This document shows, piece after piece, positions 44,843-53,998 of a stretch of DNA of 64,000 nucleotides (its first letter is position 1; the number at the start of each line of letters is the position of its first letter). A program made the position numbers and the translations under genes. The DNA lies in NCBI RefSeq assembly GCF_001721295.1, contig NZ_MDDS01000003.1, forward strand, positions 85,364 through 149,363. Reading direction: 5' to 3'. Under the pieces are notes generated by a model. That model searched no databases. It was not told the origin of the DNA and saw only the letters and a list, made by a program, of their open reading frames with translations. Source of the stretch: Sphingomonas turrisvirgatae. GTDB lineage: Bacteria; Pseudomonadota; Alphaproteobacteria; Sphingomonadales; Sphingomonadaceae.

Positions 44843-45696
44843 TGGCGACTGCTCCGCGATCCGCGCGCCCCGGCTCCCCTCGCCTCTCGCCGATCCTGGA
44901 CGGCGATGCGGTCATCCGTGTGCGCGCGCTGCGCAACAGCTTCGGCGAACAGGTCATCCACGATGGCCTCGACCTCGACGTCAGGCGTGGCGAGATCATT
45001 GGCGTCGTCGGCGGGTCGGGAACCGGCAAGTCGGTGCTGATGCGCTCGATCATCGGCCTTCAGGTTCCCGACGAAGGCAGTATCGAGGTGTTCGGCGAAC
45101 CCGTCCTGGAATGCGACCCGGTCGAGGCAATCGACATCCGACGCCGCTGGGGCGTGCTGTTCCAGGGCGGCGCGCTATTCTCGACCCTGACGGTGGCCGA
45201 GAATGTTCAGGTCCCCCTGCGCGAATTCTACCCTCATCTCGGTCAGCCGCTGCTCGACGAGATTGCCGCGTACAAGGTTGTGATGACTGGCCTGTCGCCC
45301 GATGCCGGGCCGAAATACCCGGCCGAGTTATCGGGCGGCATGAAAAAGCGCGCGGGCCTCGCGCGCAGTCTCGCGCTCGATCCCGAATTGCTGTTCCTTG
45401 ACGAGCCGACCGCCGGTCTCGATCCGATCGGCGCGGCCGCATTCGATGAACTCACTCTGTCGCTTCAGCGCACACTCGGCCTCACCGTCTTCCTCATCAC
45501 CCACGATCTCGACTCGCTCTACGCCATTTGCGACCGGGTGGCGGTGCTGGCCGACAAGCGGGTGATCGCGGTCGGCACGATCGACGAATTGCTCGAGCTG
45601 GATCACCCGTGGATCCAGGAATATTTCAACGGCCCGCGCGGACGCGCCGCCGTCACCAGCGCCGCGACGGCAGCTGAAAAGGCTCAGGGGGTATAG
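44842..45696 (+). CDS. mlaF: Mla-type ABC ATPase
   Basis: A 284-residue ABC ATPase that drives MCE-type lipid transport. It shows Walker A GVVGGSGTGKSVLMRSIIG, the Q-loop LFQGGALFSTLTV, the signature ELSGGMKKRAGLARSLALDP, Walker B LLFLDEPTAGLDP and the switch His in VFLITHDLDSL. The LSGGMxKR form is typical of MlaF. Its ATG overlaps the mlaE stop and its stop is directly followed by the mlaD start. Confidence 0.96.
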   Translation: MATAPRSARPGSPRLSPILDGDAVIRVRALRNSFGEQVIHDGLDLDVRRGEIIGVVGGSGTGKSVLMRSIIGLQVPDEGSIEVFGEPVLECDPVEAIDIRRRWGVLFQGGALFSTLTVAENVQVPLREFYPHLGQPLLDEIAAYKVVMTGLSPDAGPKYPAELSGGMKKRAGLARSLALDPELLFLDEPTAGLDPIGAAAFDELTLSLQRTLGLTVFLITHDLDSLYAICDRVAVLADKRVIAVGTIDELLELDHPWIQEYFNGPRGRAAVTSAATAAEKAQGV

Positions 45697-46668
45697 ATGG
45701 AAACCCGGTCAAATCATGTGCTGGTTGGTGCGGTGGTGCTGATCCTGCTTGCGGTACTGGCGCTGTTCACCGTCTGGCTGGCGCGCATCAACACCACGTC
45801 CGAGAAGGAGTATGACATCTTCTTCAAGCAATCGGTTGAGGGTGTGAACAAGGGCTCGGCCGTGTCCTTTTCCGGCGTGCCGGCGGGGCAGGTCAAGGAA
45901 ATCGCACTGTTCAAACCGGACCCCAGCCTGGTGCGCGTCCGCATCAGCGTGAACAGCGATATTCCAGTGCTTCAGGGTACAACCGCAACCATCCAAGGCG
46001 TCGGATTTACCGGCGTCAGCCAGATTCAGCTCGATGGCGCGGTCAAGGGTGCGCCGGCGATCGAATGCCCGGACCAGAATCCGCGCAGCGTTTGCCCAAT
46101 GGGCGTACCGGTGATCCCCACGCGGCAAGGCGGACTTGGCGCGCTGCTCTCGTCCGCGCCGCGCCTGCTCGAACGCATCTCGACCCTGACCGAGCGGCTG
46201 ACCGAGTTGCTGGGCGACCGCAATCAGGCGTCGATCGCCGGCATTCTGCAAAACACCAATCGCCTGACGGACGAGCTTGCGAAGGGAGCGCCCGACATGC
46301 GGCTTGCCATCGCCGAACTACGCAACACGGTGAAACAGGCCGGCTTCGCTGCTGAGCAGATCGGCAACGCGGCGGAAACGACGGATCGCGTGCTCGACAA
46401 GGAAGTCGGACCCACGATGCAGAACCTGCGCGGCGCGATCAGTTCGGCCGACCGCACGCTACAACAGCTCGAACGGACATTGGGCAAGGCGGACAAGGGC
46501 TTCGACGAGGTTTCGACCAAGACCGTCCCCGAAGTGAACCAGCTGATCCAGGATCTGCGCGAAACCGCGATCGCGCTGCAGTCCGTCGCCGAAAAGATCG
46601 ACAAGGGTGGCGCCGGATCGTTGATCGGCGGGCAGAAGCTGCCTGACTATGAACCCAGGAAGAAATGA
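45697..46668 (+). CDS. mlaD: MCE-domain substrate-binding protein
   Basis: A 323-residue protein anchored by an N-terminal helix (HVLVGAVVLILLAVLALFTV) with one MCE domain (about 40-120; SVEGVNKGSAVSFSGVPAGQ, TTATIQGVGFTGVSQIQLDG). A long helical tail (about 170-310) could form the hydrophobic tunnel of a hexamer, longer than in E. coli MlaD and more like PqiB/Mce proteins. It lies between the ATPase and a lipoprotein gene; all act together at the inner membrane and periplasm. Confidence 0.93.
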   Translation: METRSNHVLVGAVVLILLAVLALFTVWLARINTTSEKEYDIFFKQSVEGVNKGSAVSFSGVPAGQVKEIALFKPDPSLVRVRISVNSDIPVLQGTTATIQGVGFTGVSQIQLDGAVKGAPAIECPDQNPRSVCPMGVPVIPTRQGGLGALLSSAPRLLERISTLTERLTELLGDRNQASIAGILQNTNRLTDELAKGAPDMRLAIAELRNTVKQAGFAAEQIGNAAETTDRVLDKEVGPTMQNLRGAISSADRTLQQLERTLGKADKGFDEVSTKTVPEVNQLIQDLRETAIALQSVAEKIDKGGAGSLIGGQKLPDYEPRKK

Positions 46669-47273
46669 GCATGGCCATGAAGACGCTCGCCCGCATCGCG
46701 CTTCCCCTCGCCCTGTCAGCGTCGCTTGCCGGCTGTATCCGCTTCGGCGCCGAACCGCCCGATGCGCTGCTGACACTCACGCCAACCGCGGCCGTCGCGG
46801 TCGGCGCGACGGCGAGTTCGGCCGATGCCCGCTCGATCACGATCACCGTGCCAGTCGTGCCCCAGGAACTTGCCGTCGCCCGCGTGCCGGTGCGCTCGAG
46901 CGAGACGGCGATCGCCTATCTCAAGGACGCGCAATGGGTCGAAGCGCCCAACCGTCTTTTCGCGCGCCTCCTGTCCGACACGATCACCACCCGCACCGGC
47001 CGGGTGGTGCTGAGCTTGCGCCAGGCGCTGTCCGATCCCGGCGCGCGCCTAGGCGGGGAGTTGCGTCATTTCGGCGTCGATGCGACCACCAATGAAGCCG
47101 TGGTCACGTTCGACGCCACGCTTACTCGCGATGGTGCCGCTCGCAATTTCGAAAAGCGCCGGTTCGAAGCGCGCGTGCCCATGACCGCGATCGACGCGCC
47201 CTCGGCCGGCATCGCGCTCAACGCCGCCGCCAACCAGGTCGCCGGTGAAGTCGCCGACTGGGTCGGCCGTTAA
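46665..47273 (+). CDS. ABC-type transport auxiliary lipoprotein
   Basis: A 202-residue lipoprotein of the LptE-unrelated PqiC/ABC_trans_aux family. The lipobox is SLAGC (Cys about residue 23) and the body carries SITITVPVVPQELAVARVPV and RTGRVVLSLRQALSDPGARL. It probably seats the MCE complex at the outer membrane. It overlaps the mlaD stop by ATGA and ends the operon. A nearby ATG at 46671 is an equally good start. Confidence 0.88.
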   Translation: MSMAMKTLARIALPLALSASLAGCIRFGAEPPDALLTLTPTAAVAVGATASSADARSITITVPVVPQELAVARVPVRSSETAIAYLKDAQWVEAPNRLFARLLSDTITTRTGRVVLSLRQALSDPGARLGGELRHFGVDATTNEAVVTFDATLTRDGAARNFEKRRFEARVPMTAIDAPSAGIALNAAANQVAGEVADWVGR

Positions 47274-47285
47274 GGTCAGGACCTT

Positions 47286-48143
47286 TTAGGACGCCCGCCG
47301 CACCGGCGGCATCGCATTGCAGATGTCCGACCCACCAGCCGGCAGTTCGAAGAATGGCGGCTCGCGGTTTTCTCTTGCCTTCACCCAGGCAGCAAACCGC
47401 GCATTGTTCGCCGCGCGATACTCGAACCGCGGCTGGGATGCCTCGGGCAATTCGCTCGCCAGCCGCACGCTGATGATCGGCACGCGCTGGCTCGCCTCCT
47501 TGTACAGCCCCAGTCCGCCCTCGGTTCCCCGTGGCAGCGACGAAAGATGCTCAATCCCCTCCAGCACGCGACCGACGATCGCGATGTTGCGGTCGAGGTG
47601 CCGCGGCGCGTGTCCGATCACGGCATACAAGTCGCCTCCGCTGCCAGTGCTCGGCTTCAGGTCACGCGCCACCCCGACCATGCCATAACAATGCGGCAGC
47701 CACGCCACCATGCCATTGGTCGCCAGCGGCCAGCCATCGGCGCTGTGTCCGGTCGACGTCGAATAAGGATCGATCCTGGTCAGCCGAGTCACCGCGTCAT
47801 AGCGCGGCCAGTCATATTCGGCCGGCGGCTGCGCAATCACCCCGGCCGGCAACGCCTTCTTCTCGGTCGCATCACCCCATTGCACGACATAATTGTCGTG
47901 AACGCGATAGATTGTCTCCCCATCCCACCAGCGCGCACTCGCCAGTTTTCGGATGTTGGCGACATGGACCGGCGCATAGCGTGGCGCTAGCCGGATCACG
48001 ACCTGCCGCTCGTCGGCAAGTTTCATCACCAACAGCTCAGCCGCCGGGATAGGCTTCCAATCGGCCGGCAGCGGATCGGCGGCTTTGGGTGCGGGCGGAG
48101 CGGCTGCGGCCTGAAAGGCCAGCGCGATGAGCGAAGTCAGCAT
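47286..48143 (-). CDS. Exported cyclophilin-type peptidylprolyl isomerase
   Basis: A 285-residue periplasmic protein with signal peptide MLTSLIALAFQAAAA and a diverged cyclophilin domain (from about residue 50: VVIRLAPRYAPVHVANIRKL, DNYVVQWGD, MVGVARDLKPSTGSGGDLYA). It is longer than PpiA and its active-site block is divergent, so catalytic strength is uncertain. The start at 48143 begins the signal peptide; the longer frame reads towards the tRNA gene. It is convergent with the mla operon. Confidence 0.85.
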   Translation of the reverse strand: MLTSLIALAFQAAAAPPAPKAADPLPADWKPIPAAELLVMKLADERQVVIRLAPRYAPVHVANIRKLASARWWDGETIYRVHDNYVVQWGDATEKKALPAGVIAQPPAEYDWPRYDAVTRLTRIDPYSTSTGHSADGWPLATNGMVAWLPHCYGMVGVARDLKPSTGSGGDLYAVIGHAPRHLDRNIAIVGRVLEGIEHLSSLPRGTEGGLGLYKEASQRVPIISVRLASELPEASQPRFEYRAANNARFAAWVKARENREPPFFELPAGGSDICNAMPPVRRAS

Positions 48144-48208
48144 GGCGCGATGCTGACACGCTTGCGGTCGCGCACGCAAGCCACTAGGGCACGCCTTCCA
48201 GAGCATGC

Positions 48209-48299
48209 GGAGCGGTGGCCGAGTGGTCGAAGGCGCTCGCCTGGAAAGTGAGTATACGTCAAAAGCGTATCGAGGGTTCGAATCCCTCCCGCTCCGCCA
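48209..48299 (+). tRNA. tRNA-Ser (GGA)
   Basis: Class II tRNA with acceptor stem GGAGCGG/CCGCTCC, discriminator G, D-arm GGCCGAGTGGTCGAAGGC, anticodon loop CTGGAAA (GGA), a long variable arm (GTATACG...CGTATC) and T-arm GGGTTCGAATCCC. CCA is encoded. Its 3' end is followed at once by an integrase gene and serves as the probable attachment site. Confidence 0.97.
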
Positions 48300-48500
48300 C
48301 CCCCTCGAACTACTGCGAACATGTGCGTACGGCCTCAGACGTGTTTTTCGGCTGTTTTACGTGCTTTCTTGCGCGCGCATGCTCGGTGTTTCGTCCGCAT
48401 CGGTTCGAGATCGGCCGTATCAAACCGCTGCCTGAATTATGACCAAACTTATGGCTTGCTTGGCCGCCAGGTGTCTGCGACATTTGGCTGGAGGCTGCAT

Positions 48501-49781
48501 ATGCGGGTCAGGAATCGACTAAATGTCAAGCAGGCAGCTACGTTGACTGGGGTCGGCGTTCACTCAGACGGCGGTGGCCTCTATCTTCGCGTGCGGCCTA
48601 GCGGATCGAGGTCCTGGCTGTTCGTATATTCCATCAACGGGCGACGTCGCGAAATGGGCTTAGGCTCGGATTTGGACGTCACGCTTGCCCAGGCGCGCGA
48701 GAAAGCTGCCGCAGCGCGCGAAGCAGTGCTTGGAGGCGTAGATCCGCAGAGGGCACGCTTAGCGGCAAAGTCAGCCGCGCCTGAACAGCCGAATATGACC
48801 TTCGGCAAGTTCGCGCTCGACCTGCTCGACAGCATTGAGGAAGGCTTCAAGAACGCGAAGCATCGGCAGCAGTGGCGGAACACGCTAGTCACCTACGCCC
48901 AGCCATTATTCCAACTACCAATCGACGCTGTTTCGACCAGCGACGTGCTCAGCGTGCTTCAACCCATCTGGCTAACCAAACCCGAGACCGCGTCGCGCGT
49001 GCGAGGTCGGATCGAGCGAGTTCTCGACGCCGCCAAAGTGAAAGGACTGCGGTCGGGCGAGAATCCCGCACGTGGTCGCGGCCATCTGGATCTTTTGCTT
49101 CCGAAGCGTCCGAAAGAAGATGTGAAACATCATGCTGCCTTGCCCTTTCGCGAGATTGCCAGCTTCTTTCGCCAACTTCGCCTCAGAGAAGGCGTTGCAG
49201 CGCGCGCGCTCGAATTCGCTATTTTGACTGCCGCGCGCTCAGGGGAAATTCGGGGCATGACTTGGAACGAGGTCAATCTGGAAGAGCGCCTTTGGAAGGT
49301 GCCTGGGAATCGGATGAAGGCTGGCGTAACGCACGAAGTGCCGTTGAGTGACGCTGCAGTTGCCATCTTGACCGCCGCGCGCCCTACCAAGGCCAAGCCC
49401 GAGACGCTGGTGTTTCCAGGCGGCCGCGGCAAGATGTCGGATATGACGCTGACCGCCGTTCTCAGGCGGATGAAGCGAGATGACATTACCGTTCACGGAT
49501 TTCGATCGACATTCCGCGATTGGGCCGGGGAAGTAACCCAATTCGCTCGCGAAGAAATCGAGATGGCCCTTGCGCACACGATCGAGTCCGCAACAGAACG
49601 TGCCTATCGGCGTGGCCGCGCGCTCCCCAAGCGGCGGGAACTGATGAAAGCCTGGGGCGAATATTGCTCAGGTACGTCTGGCGTCTCGGTGTCGGTTGGG
49701 GCGAACGATCTGGAAGCCGACACTTCCCGTGATGAGCAGCGCGACCCCAGGCCGGGAGGTCCCACGACAGTCCCGAACTAG
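48501..49781 (+). CDS. P4-type tyrosine integrase
   Basis: A 426-residue site-specific recombinase. An N-terminal DUF4102-like arm-binding domain (GGLYLRVRPSGSRSWLFVYS, RREMGLGSDLDVTLAQAREK) and a core-binding domain precede the catalytic domain, with Arg in TAARSGEIRGMTW, HGFRSTFRDW (His-x2-Arg), LAHT and the Tyr in ATERAYRRG. The ATG at 48501 has GGAGG six bases upstream. Its position 200 bases past tRNA-Ser fits integration into that gene's 3' end. Confidence 0.93.
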   Translation: MRVRNRLNVKQAATLTGVGVHSDGGGLYLRVRPSGSRSWLFVYSINGRRREMGLGSDLDVTLAQAREKAAAAREAVLGGVDPQRARLAAKSAAPEQPNMTFGKFALDLLDSIEEGFKNAKHRQQWRNTLVTYAQPLFQLPIDAVSTSDVLSVLQPIWLTKPETASRVRGRIERVLDAAKVKGLRSGENPARGRGHLDLLLPKRPKEDVKHHAALPFREIASFFRQLRLREGVAARALEFAILTAARSGEIRGMTWNEVNLEERLWKVPGNRMKAGVTHEVPLSDAAVAILTAARPTKAKPETLVFPGGRGKMSDMTLTAVLRRMKRDDITVHGFRSTFRDWAGEVTQFAREEIEMALAHTIESATERAYRRGRALPKRRELMKAWGEYCSGTSGVSVSVGANDLEADTSRDEQRDPRPGGPTTVPN

Positions 49782-49848
49782 CCGATTGCCGGCTTTCAAC
49801 TGCATGCTGCCAGTTGTCGAGTTAGCAGCCTAGGTCGGATGAGCGCCG

Positions 49849-50502
49849 CTATGGCTGCCCAGGTGAAGCATCAAGTGCATCTCCCGGCCACCGCGGCGCC
49901 CCGTGCTTGAACGGCGATGGCTTATCCCACCACTCCTCCTCCAACCTTTGCACGGCAGCAGGATAATCGCCTCTGTGTTCCGTCACGACAGCCGACCAAG
50001 CGAGATGCATGGCTATCCAATCTTCGAAGCCTGGCTCAATGACGGCCAAATTCGGCCGTTGACCCGCATGACGCAAAAAAGCGGGCAATGCCGACAATGG
50101 TGTGAAGTGGCGGTAGGCGTGCATCAGTCGCAGCGCTGTCCTTTCTCGAAGCGCTGACGACAACATTTTTGGACGGTCAGCGAAGATTACCCTCAGCCCC
50201 CGCATGAAGGGGTTGGTTCGAGCCGGCGCGCCACGGGAATCAAGGCGCGCTTCGCGTTGATCGAGAAAATCGCCATCATCGTTATCATAAACCGAGCCGA
50301 TGAGCGCATACACCTCGCGTTCGAGCCAGCCGATCCTAGCCGGCGAGACGCCTTGCATATCCCAGCCAGCCACCACGCGAACGCACGCCGCTTCAAATGC
50401 AGGCTGGTCGATGATCATCTTAATCGCCGCTCCTAGTTGCGATAATAAATCCGTCCGGAAAAAGCCTATTTTCAATGGTTTAGTAAAATAAACCTGTTGC
50501 AT
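49849..50502 (-). CDS. Hypothetical island protein
   Basis: Up to 217 residues with no family recognised; a shorter start at 50418 (MIIDQPAFEAACVRVVAGWD) is possible. The predicted chain is helical, with AGWDMQGVSPARIGWLEREV and an aromatic C-terminal part (DWIAMHLAWSAVV, RLEEEWWDKPSPF). It is less GC-rich than the core genes. It is on the strand opposite to the integrase and the AlpA-like gene, as cargo or control genes in such islands often are. No function is proposed. Confidence 0.6.
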   Translation of the reverse strand: MQQVYFTKPLKIGFFRTDLLSQLGAAIKMIIDQPAFEAACVRVVAGWDMQGVSPARIGWLEREVYALIGSVYDNDDGDFLDQREARLDSRGAPARTNPFMRGLRVIFADRPKMLSSALRERTALRLMHAYRHFTPLSALPAFLRHAGQRPNLAVIEPGFEDWIAMHLAWSAVVTEHRGDYPAAVQRLEEEWWDKPSPFKHGAPRWPGDALDASPGQP

Positions 50503-50556
50503 GCTTCAGTTTCATGGGTAGATCCATTGACCCTCATTTCATGTTGAGGGTGTACG

Positions 50557-50841
50557 ATGCCTTGTCAATTCAGCGAAACCGCGGTGGCGTCGACGGGCCG
50601 GTGTGCGCATTGCGCGCTTCTGCCACTGAGCTACTCGATAGCGCAGGTCTGCCAGATCACCTCGCTTGGTCGAACGTCCGTTTTTGAGCTGATTCGACAA
50701 AAGCATTTGCAAAAAAGGACTGTCCGAGGTCGAACGCTCGTTCTTGCGGCGAGCGTGCACGCGCTGCTCGGTCTTGACGATCCTCGTTCTTTCAAACGCC
50801 CGCATAACAGTGCCTGTGGTGCGCCGGATGAGCTGCCGTGA
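50557..50841 (+). CDS. AlpA/excisionase-type HTH protein
   Basis: A 94-residue protein whose central part (LSYSIAQVCQITSLGRTSVF, ELIRQKHLQKRTVRGRTLVL) is the winged HTH of AlpA/excisionase-like regulators, with an N-terminal extension holding CAHC. In P4-like elements such proteins control the integrase or excision. GAGGGT lies six bases before the ATG. Its stop overlaps the next start as GTGA, so it is coupled to the replication-like gene. Confidence 0.78.
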   Translation: MPCQFSETAVASTGRCAHCALLPLSYSIAQVCQITSLGRTSVFELIRQKHLQKRTVRGRTLVLAASVHALLGLDDPRSFKRPHNSACGAPDELP

Positions 50842-51740
50842 GCCGGTTGAATATAACCCACCTCAAACCTCTCCCAGAGTATCGTAGAGCGAAATGGGCC
50901 GGCACACGTTGGCTCGATTACAGCTTCGACGAAGCTGTAGCTGAAGATCGCGTGAGAGGCCGGGTGCTCGACCTTGCCGGGAGGCGTGCGGTCGATTTGA
51001 ACGAGCAGGTCTTGCTCCGCCGGCTAACCCGCATCATGATCAACGCACAATCAGAACCGCCAGAAAGCTTGGCCTCGGCAGCATACATGTACGAGGCGAG
51101 AGCCCCAATTCTCGATCACCTGACTCGGCTCGTACACGAAGCACAGCATGGTCCCGTGGCTATAGGCGCGCTGATTCCTCCGGGCGCTAAATTCGGGCCG
51201 CAGCACCTAGCAGAGGTCGATCCGCGCAAGCTCATGATGCGATTTCGGTCGGAGCTTAACCGCGTCGATGCAGCAGAGGCGGACGGATACCTCTTTGCCA
51301 CGCTTCACGGCGAATTCTGCCTTTCAACAGGACATTATCATCCGCATCAGCATTTCATAGCGACCGGCCAGATGATTGAAGCGCTGGAGCGCCTACGGTC
51401 GCGCGGCAAGTACCAAATTGCCGCAATCAATGCTTCGCCAAGTGGGCGGGATACGCCAGCCCTCCAACTCCGTAAGCTCAACCTGGATGAAGCGCGCTAT
51501 GCGTTATCATACCTGTTCCAACACTTTTGGCCGGCCCGTTGGTCGGGGCTCTCCGACGATGGCAGAAAGCTGCGCGGCGACCGCCGGCGTATCCCAGAAC
51601 CTTTCCACTCAGCGTGGCTCGCCTGGATGCACCGACAGCGGCTTCAGGACTTCGCCTTGCTGATGCATCTCGACGTTCGACGCGAAGGGCTAGTCGTCGT
51701 TCCACCGAAAAACGCGTACTTCAATGGAGGCGGGATATGA
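50838..51740 (+). CDS. Putative HUH-type replication protein
   Basis: A 300-residue protein without a firm family match. Residues 145-180 read GYLFATLHGEF, then HYHPHQHFIATG, compatible with motif 1 and a His-x-His (HQH) metal site of rolling-circle Rep or relaxase enzymes. A later segment, EARYALSYLFQHFWPARW, could supply the Tyr but lacks the classical Tyr-x3-Lys. The position between an AlpA-like gene and a DUF927 ATPase fits a replication role. The assignment is an inference from motifs and context. Confidence 0.5.
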   Translation: MSRLNITHLKPLPEYRRAKWAGTRWLDYSFDEAVAEDRVRGRVLDLAGRRAVDLNEQVLLRRLTRIMINAQSEPPESLASAAYMYEARAPILDHLTRLVHEAQHGPVAIGALIPPGAKFGPQHLAEVDPRKLMMRFRSELNRVDAAEADGYLFATLHGEFCLSTGHYHPHQHFIATGQMIEALERLRSRGKYQIAAINASPSGRDTPALQLRKLNLDEARYALSYLFQHFWPARWSGLSDDGRKLRGDRRRIPEPFHSAWLAWMHRQRLQDFALLMHLDVRREGLVVVPPKNAYFNGGGI

Positions 51741-51917
51741 TCCCGGTGCTTGGGTTGCATACGATCGGCAGGGTGCTGTGCCCTCCTTATGGTGTACTAT
51801 GCATACAACACAGCGTCAGCTGCGCACGCGGCTCGATCACGGCCAAGCCACTGACTCCGCGTACCGGTTTCGGGCGGGGATCGGGGGGATGGGGGGAATC
51901 TCATCCGGAGCGGCACT

Positions 51918-53684
51918 ATGCGTAAAACGCCAGATCCAGACGACCTCGAGGCGATTTATCGCCGCAAGGTAACTAAGCGCCGGCGGAAGGTGCGGCACAC
52001 AGTCACGACGGACTTCGAATTTAACGGCGCTCTATCCCAGACGGGAAGGCTCTATGTCGCCATTGAACGTCGGCAGACCAAGCGCAGCAAACCGCCAGGC
52101 TCGCCGCGCCTGTTCATACCCCTGCGGATCTATTCAACCCCGTCCGAGGTGGCGAAGCGCATGAACGATGCCAACTTTCTGGTGCCCTACTCCACCTCGG
52201 CTGCGGCGGCGATACGGGGGGCATCTCAGGTGCGAGATTTCGATCTGACGCCGCTGGCTGAAGTGGCTGGTTGGAACGACGCCTGTTTCATACTCCGAGA
52301 CGGTACCTGTCTGGCGCATTGCGAACCAGGCAATTCGGCAGCCGCGGAAGCGGGCGAAGCTGCTTCGTCGGAGGAATTGGCGGATCGAGCCAAGCCCGAG
52401 CTGACATTTGATGCGCATTATCGGTCCAACGATACAGCCGGATCGGTCATTGAATGGATGGATGGGTTGTCGGCGCTACTGCAGGACCAGGACATCCTTA
52501 CCTTGAGCGTTTTGACCAGCTTCGTCGCGCCAATTCTACAGTGGTCCCCAGGATTGGCCAACTTCGGGATTGAGTTGGTGGGACCGGCGGGTTCGGGTAA
52601 AACAATCGCTGCCGCTCTAGCAGCATCGGTCTGGGGGGCCCCGCGGCTCGACCTTGGCCTGCTGAACGCTGCCTACATAAACGAGAACTTCGTCGGGCGG
52701 CGTCTGCACGGTCACTCCGATCAGCCCGTGATAATAGACGGGATAGATCAGTGGTTCGCCACCGAGACTGATCGTGAGCAAGCGTATAGGCTGCGCTGCT
52801 TCGCATCGCTATTTGAGGGCGTAATCGACGATGATCCCCGGCAGCCTCCTCATCACGTCCGCCTAACGGTGATCAGCACGTCGCGCGAACCTCTGGCGGA
52901 GCTTTGGAGCAATCCGGCAGAAGCCCGGTCGCGGCTGGCAGACCGGCTCTTAACCATCCCAGTGCCGCGCGGCCGCCCGACCGGCGTTGTAAAATCACTC
53001 GTCGAAGGGACCGAGAGCTCGGGCGAGGCGATTGCGCAGCTCGATCAGCTCATTCGCAAACAATATGGCCACGCTGGTCGATGTTTCGTGCGCTTCTTGC
53101 TGCGCGAGTTGGCTCGGGACGAGGCAGCCCTCACAGCGAAGATATCGAAGCGGATCAAGAAATTTGTCGCCATGGCGGGCGCCGATATGAATAATGGCGT
53201 CGAAGGCCTAGCAGCATACCGCTTCGGGCTAATTTACGCCGCCGGCAGGCTGGCGATCAATGCGGGCGCGTTTCCTACCGGCATCGACATTGCGACCGCC
53301 TTGCTGGATTGCTTTCGTCTCCATCTGGGAAAGCTCCAGACGCATTCGTTTGAATCACGACTTCGAAGCCTGCTCTCCCATCCAGATGTTGTCGATCTAG
53401 GAGGCGGCCCGCTACCGGAAGTCAGCAAGAAGCAGCGGCGGGGCGCGTTGGCATATAAGCGCAAGCGAAAAGCGGCTTGGGAAATTGCTTTCCGCCCGGA
53501 GCACATCACGCGCAGCATCGATGATTGGCCTGCAATCGAGGGTCGGCCCGATGTAGTTGCCCTAAGATTAGTCGAGCAAGAAAAAAACGGTGCTCGGCCG
53601 GGACGAAAGCATCTGTGTGTCAAGCGTAGGCTTGGCGCGGGGCGCGATCAAGAACGCGTGATATCGTTTCGGGTGCCGAAGTAG
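51918..53684 (+). CDS. DUF927-family ATPase (replication helicase-like)
   Basis: A 588-residue protein with a basic N-terminus and a RecA-like ATPase core of the DUF927 type common in integrative elements. Walker A is ELVGPAGSGKTIAAALAAS (about residue 220) and Walker B lies in DQPVIIDGIDQWFA. An arginine-rich sensor region (ARSRLADRLLTIPVPRGRPT) follows, then a C-terminal helical part. It probably unwinds or loads at an element origin. GGAG lies seven bases before the ATG. Confidence 0.85.
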   Translation: MRKTPDPDDLEAIYRRKVTKRRRKVRHTVTTDFEFNGALSQTGRLYVAIERRQTKRSKPPGSPRLFIPLRIYSTPSEVAKRMNDANFLVPYSTSAAAAIRGASQVRDFDLTPLAEVAGWNDACFILRDGTCLAHCEPGNSAAAEAGEAASSEELADRAKPELTFDAHYRSNDTAGSVIEWMDGLSALLQDQDILTLSVLTSFVAPILQWSPGLANFGIELVGPAGSGKTIAAALAASVWGAPRLDLGLLNAAYINENFVGRRLHGHSDQPVIIDGIDQWFATETDREQAYRLRCFASLFEGVIDDDPRQPPHHVRLTVISTSREPLAELWSNPAEARSRLADRLLTIPVPRGRPTGVVKSLVEGTESSGEAIAQLDQLIRKQYGHAGRCFVRFLLRELARDEAALTAKISKRIKKFVAMAGADMNNGVEGLAAYRFGLIYAAGRLAINAGAFPTGIDIATALLDCFRLHLGKLQTHSFESRLRSLLSHPDVVDLGGGPLPEVSKKQRRGALAYKRKRKAAWEIAFRPEHITRSIDDWPAIEGRPDVVALRLVEQEKNGARPGRKHLCVKRRLGAGRDQERVISFRVPK

Positions 53685-53711
53685 GCGACTATCCAACATG
53701 GTATATATTGC

Positions 53712-53732
53712 GCCCTTCATACCCGAGCGCGG
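53712..53732 (+). repeat. Left copy of 21-bp direct repeat
   Basis: GCCCTTCATACCCGAGCGCGG. It matches 63417-63437 (ACTT in place of ACCC) at 19 of 21 positions in the same orientation. It sits at the start of the defence-like cargo. Confidence 0.6.
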
Positions 53733-53754
53733 GGGCGGCCGTCGCCGCCCCCGC
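53729..53754. terminator. Bidirectional GC hairpin
   Basis: Perfect 11-bp stem GCGGGGGCGGC / GCCGCCCCCGC with loop CGTC, between the convergent DUF927 gene and a small gene. The stem is identical to the one at 9573-9597. Confidence 0.65.
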
Positions 53755-53761
53755 CGGGGGG

Positions 53762-53998
53762 TTAACTGTCTGGGTCTGCCATCAGCGCCGTCTCTACGCG
53801 GGCTGCTAGCTGAGCCTTGCCGATGAACGTGCCATCGAGCCACAGTGTCTTGCTACCATTCGCCCAGTGAACGTTGCCGCCACCGATATGCCGCATCATG
53901 TGTACGCCGTTGGGTTTCGCCTCCCACCGACCGTGAATATCGTAGGCGGCGAGCAGGTCGCGGAGTTCGGCCAGTGTTCCGTGAAACTTCAGCTTCAT
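53762..53998 (-). CDS. Small conserved-looking hypothetical protein
   Basis: A 78-residue protein, MKLKFHGTLAELRDLLAAYD..., with HWANGSKTLWLDGTF in the second half, a compact alpha/beta pattern that I have seen in short plasmid and phage proteins but cannot name. AAGGA lies six bases before the ATG at 53998; a longer frame to 54025 lacks this. It is transcribed away from the ATPase gene across a repeat-containing gap. Confidence 0.6.
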   Translation of the reverse strand: MKLKFHGTLAELRDLLAAYDIHGRWEAKPNGVHMMRHIGGGNVHWANGSKTLWLDGTFIGKAQLAARVETALMADPDS

